In this document: positions 18,426 to 21,651 of the stretch, piece after piece
How the letters are laid out: every line of letters begins with the position of its first letter
How positions within the stretch are numbered: the stretch's first letter is position 1
NCBI GenBank assembly: GCA_001655205.1
Contig: LPNZ01004583.1
Span: 1-21,651, forward strand
DNA from: Lenisia limosa
Lineage: Eukaryota > Breviatea
Direction: 5' to 3'
Length of the DNA: 21,651 bases
The notes under the pieces: generated by a model
What the model saw: only the letters and a program-made list of their open reading frames with translations
Databases searched by the model: none
Told to the model about the DNA's origin: nothing
Made by a program: the position numbers and the translations under genes

Positions 18426-21400
18426 CTGGGATGAAAAGTTACGTTTCCGAACAATATAATAACATAATAACATAGACATAAGAAAAGAGCACAACTTAGG
18501 TGGGACAAGTGGTTGAAATAAATGCATAAGATTGACAACACCAACCCTGATCAGGAGCAGTGAGGCATATGGGGATGGTTTCTCCAAAAAAAAAGGAGTA
18601 CAGCCGCCGAACAGCCACGCAGAGGCGTTGATGCTGCACTGTTTTCATGTTGCTGTAATGGTGAAAATAACTCCAACCTCATTGGGCTTACATAAGTAGG
18701 TTCCAAAGGCGATTGACAAGTGTAATATTGGAGTCATGTCGGTGGGTGAAGACGGTGCGATAAGAAGACTAGAGGGAGATGAGTTTACTTTCTTCAATTG
18801 TTACCTGTAGGTTACGTAGAAAAAGAGAACTTCACCCAACCTTTTTGCCAGAAAGTGTGTCAGGGAAACAAGACATTGTATGCGCAACACAAGCACGGAA
18901 CCTGGATGTTAGACAACTTGCTTAAACTGAAGTAAATAAACAACCCAATTGACTTTACTCACAGCTCACCGTTCAGAGTTGTTTTCGTCCTCAATTAAAG
19001 AGAGAAGGTGGTCCAAGATGGCAGGCTGGGTAATACCAAGTCGAACAAGTGCCCAAGCAGCAGACTGACGAACCTATTTTGGTTAATAAGATGAAGGTAG
19101 GCCATGTACTAAAACTTGAAAAGAAAACCAAAACAAACCTCGTGGCTGTAGCCTCTTTGTGTGTACTTAAAGACAATATCAGTAGCCTCAACTCCTTCGG
19201 GTAGACAGTTTGAGAAATGAAGGTCAACAACACTCTATAAGGGGTGAATGCACATGCATAGCACGAAAAGAAAAGAACTTAGATACATGTACATACATGG
19301 ACCTCACCTGTAAAATGGCTTGAAGGACAATGTTATTGTAAATGGGGGTGCGCTCTTCAACTTGAAGATAGTCTTGCAGATACTGGTAGATCTGAAAAAA
19401 ACATCAGGTTGTGGAGAGAGGCGGTGATAAACGGCTATCAACAAAAAGAGAATGAGCAATAGTACAAATTGCAAGCCCTCTTCGCAACTCCTCCCCTCAC
19501 CCTACCTCACCCTCCCAAAAAAAACTTGCCTGCAACGAACGTACCAATTTGATATCTTGTGGGGTGGACACCTTTAGAGACCCGAGTGACCGAACAACCC
19601 CAGCAATGAACCAAGCGTCAGAATACTTGAACCGGTAAGAGAAGATACTCAGCTTTACCCAAATAGTATTCAAAACATTTAAACGAATCACCCTTCCTCT
19701 GATCTCCTCAAACTGGGTTTTCTCGATTGTTGCTTTGCCTCATAACATCGAAGATGAGTCGAATGCAGTCAGGGGGGGATTTTCCCGTATCAGGCAGCCG
19801 AATGCGAGAAATTGCACGAATCAGGCTCTATATTGATGACATGGACAGATGTGGACCAGGGGTAGGGTAGGCGGATGCGCTTCATATTACCCCCACCCCT
19901 CCAACTGTTTCCATGAAATACTCTGGAAGATTGTGGAAGTTATGTGGGCGAAGTCTGCTTTTTGGGCCCCCAGCCAAAGGGTTTCCGGCTCGATCTGTTC
20001 GGCCAATTTGGAAGTATCTAGAAACATTATGCTTTGTAGCGAGACCGAAACTGGACCAAGTCAACCAAAACCCCCTCTAAACTTGTCTTTGAACGTTCTG
20101 ATCAAAATATCAAGAGCAAGCCATGACGTTGTGGGTGATGCCAGCTGCAACAATTACTCAGGTGGGTGGTGGAATACTCTATAAGAAGACAAAAAAATAA
20201 AAAATAAAACACAAAATGTTCAAAAGAACAACGGTGCAAGTCAATATTATCAAAAACTATTTGATAGTTCAGCTCACTTTAGCTAGAGCAGAAGCAGCTA
20301 AAGCTCTGACTCTCCAGAAGATGGCCTTGTTTTCAAGCACGGAAGCAAGCGCAGAAATAGAGCCTCGGGAGGGATGATTCTCCAACGCAGCGATAGCCTG
20401 TGAAGAAATAATTAACCAATCAAACCATAAAACAGTAATTCAAGAAATAGATACCCCATCCCCACAGTGGCCTGTCCAACTACATCTCTGTCATATTGTG
20501 CCATATACTGCCACATAAAGTCTGGCTGCTTGAAGTCGATACTGGCAGGCCATTGCATATCAGGGTCAATGCGCATCCATAAAAGAGAGGAGTCCATCCT
20601 AAATATGAATAAAAACCGACAGCAAAAAGGAGAGCTGAAAATAATCAAATATAAATGCATATTGGTATTTTACCCACTCTTTGTTCATTGCAATGACTAC
20701 TTCCTCGCCAGTCTGAATAAATCATATATGTTACTGTAACTATCAACAGGGGAATTGAGAGAAAGATACAATAATACCAGTAAGGTAAGCTGTTCATCTT
20801 ACCTGTAGTTTCACCGCTTTGTTTTTAATTTTACGAAACTTGGAAAACGTTCTTAATGCGTGCTAAAACAATCAATTTACGGTCTAAAAGAAAACATGTT
20901 TTGTTTATAGTATATTGTACAGAAAGGATATTAGATTGACAGCATACAGCTTCTTGAGATGAACGGACGACTAGTTTGTGGTCTCTTACGGTATCTAACT
21001 CAGCTACCCGGACAGTCATGGGGCCCTGAAGGAAATAAAATATGAATAGCCCCACCAAATTATTCCATCATATACTCCTAACCTTGAAGAGCCTAGCCTT
21101 GTCAAGATGTTGATTGATGACAAACTCAAAACTTTGCTTCTTTCTTGACACACTGTACCCCATTGTCATTCGTGGGTAGCCCGTTTGGTTTCTGAGAATC
21201 AAATGGTGAGAAGCGAAATTCGACTTTAACATGCCATGTACCACCACCCTCTTACATCCACATTGACGTGAAAATAGTGAGATCTACTCCGAGGACAAGA
21301 GACATACAGTGGAGGAAGTCATAAGTTTTTAGATTGTCTAATATCGTAATAACAGCAAGAAAAACGAATCATGGAATTCAACGTCCTTCTATGTTTGCCT

Positions 21401-21529
21401 ACAAAATCCCTTGTTCGCGGCACCAGAAACGGGAACCGGCACAGGTCCATTACGAAGAATGTAGCAGAGTAGCCTCGTGATGTTAATGGTACCAACTTTT
21501 CGAAGAAGCATTCCCGCGACCATTTTAGC
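16322..21529 (-). CDS. TAF2: TAF2 (TFIID subunit 2), C-terminal half; 5' part beyond the window
   Basis: TAF2 is an M1-aminopeptidase-like, normally non-catalytic subunit of TFIID that helps recognise the Initiator in core promoters. Seen in order: the end of the M1-like domain (AKMVAGMLLRKVG, MWINQTGYPRMTMGYSVS, GPMTVRVAELD), a basic loop (SKFRKIKNKAVKLQ), the hallmark LLWMRIDPDMQW and DFMWQYMAQYDRDVVGQ, HEAT-like repeats (FWRVRALAASALAK, LRPHNFHNLPEYFMET, YSDAWFIAGVVRSL, VRQSAAWALVRLG, LVNRLWNLL), then a disordered tail. The match to human TAF2 runs through the repeats without a missing block. About half the protein, including the HEXXH-equivalent region, is to the right of the window. The stop is uncertain: TAA at 16433-16435 by read-through, or beyond the gap at 16321. 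Two internal gaps and two phase conflicts affect the 3' exons. Confidence 0.87.
16974..17519. other. Two assembly gaps within the TAF2 tail
   Basis: Ns at 16974-17112 and 17436-17519 each interrupt or adjoin tail exons. A run of 11 Cs (17392-17402) lies 33 nt from the second gap. Confidence 0.9.
18546..21529 (-). other. TAF2: TAF2 exons covering M1-domain end and HEAT-like repeats
   Basis: Exons: 21529-21403, 21337-21256, 21191-21083, 21025-20948, 20862-20803, 20712-20678, 20598-20466, 20397-20278, 20144-20083, 20050-19906, 19827-19714, 19625-19530, 19391-19308, 19234-19139, 19073-18970, 18901-18841, 18768-18692, about 18633-18546. All junctions keep phase except 18692/18633. The intron 20051-20082 is only 32 nt. 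The intron after 19530 has a GC donor (CAG then GCAAGT). From 21530 to the right edge is intron. Confidence 0.8.
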
Positions 21530-21651
21530 CTAAAATATGATTAGCACAAATATTATTCTCTTTCCAAAGAATAAATATGCATATATAGTACATGCTAGGC
21601 AACCTAAACTCCATATTTTATTCAAAACTCCGTATTCTATTTTTATAAAAT

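Noticed and set aside
1-21651. CRISPR arrays, tRNA or rRNA genes, bacterial operons
   Set aside because: No regular short repeats with unique spacers, no tRNA cloverleaf noticed, and gene structure is plainly eukaryotic.

Overview
This 21.65 kb window is nuclear DNA from a eukaryote. It carries three intron-dense protein-coding genes. They are assigned by exon-by-exon translation on both strands and by remembered similarity to animal proteins; no search was run. The base composition is AT-rich. Introns have GT-AG ends and are mostly 40-120 nt, with a few near 30 nt and a few long ones swollen by inserted sequence. The lineage cannot be named. The genes are conserved widely in eukaryotes, and WDR27 is usually kept by lineages with cilia or flagella. 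Seven N gaps (7080-7180, 11566-11638, 11903-12056, 15939-16071, 16253-16321, 16974-17112, 17436-17519) interrupt the sequence, several beside long poly-C or poly-G runs.

Layout. (1) Minus strand, 8577 down to about 102: a TOPBP1/Dpb11/Rad4-like multi-BRCT checkpoint scaffold in about 42 exons. N-terminal BRCT domains (0, 1, 2, 3 and a 4/5-like one) are followed by a charged low-complexity linker and C-terminal BRCT domains that align with human BRCT7 and BRCT8. One intron carries a 398-bp MITE-like element. (2) 8578-9206: a head-to-head intergenic region, probably a shared promoter zone. (3) Plus strand, 9207-15508: a WDR27-like WD40 protein in about 26 exons. Its 1.6-kb intron (11849-13457) holds an antisense, degenerate gene with CENP-B/Tc5/pogo-type helix-turn-helix features. 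Further on, a 51-bp tandem duplication has doubled a 3' splice site in frame. (4) 15509-16321: the convergent intergenic zone, with a possible stray WD40-like fragment and two gaps. (5) Minus strand, 21529 down to about 16.3 kb: the C-terminal half of TAF2 (TFIID subunit 2): the end of the M1-aminopeptidase-like domain, HEAT-like repeats, and a Pro/Lys-rich tail with an acidic run. Its N-terminal half lies beyond the right edge.

The three genes do not form a pathway. TOPBP1 acts in replication initiation and ATR checkpoint signalling, TAF2 in core promoter recognition, and WDR27 has no settled function. Nothing in the window looks like a new multi-gene system. The most interesting items are the duplicated in-frame splice acceptor in WDR27, the MITE in TOPBP1, the nested transposase-like relic, and a set of splice-phase conflicts that point to small assembly errors or unrecognised microexons.
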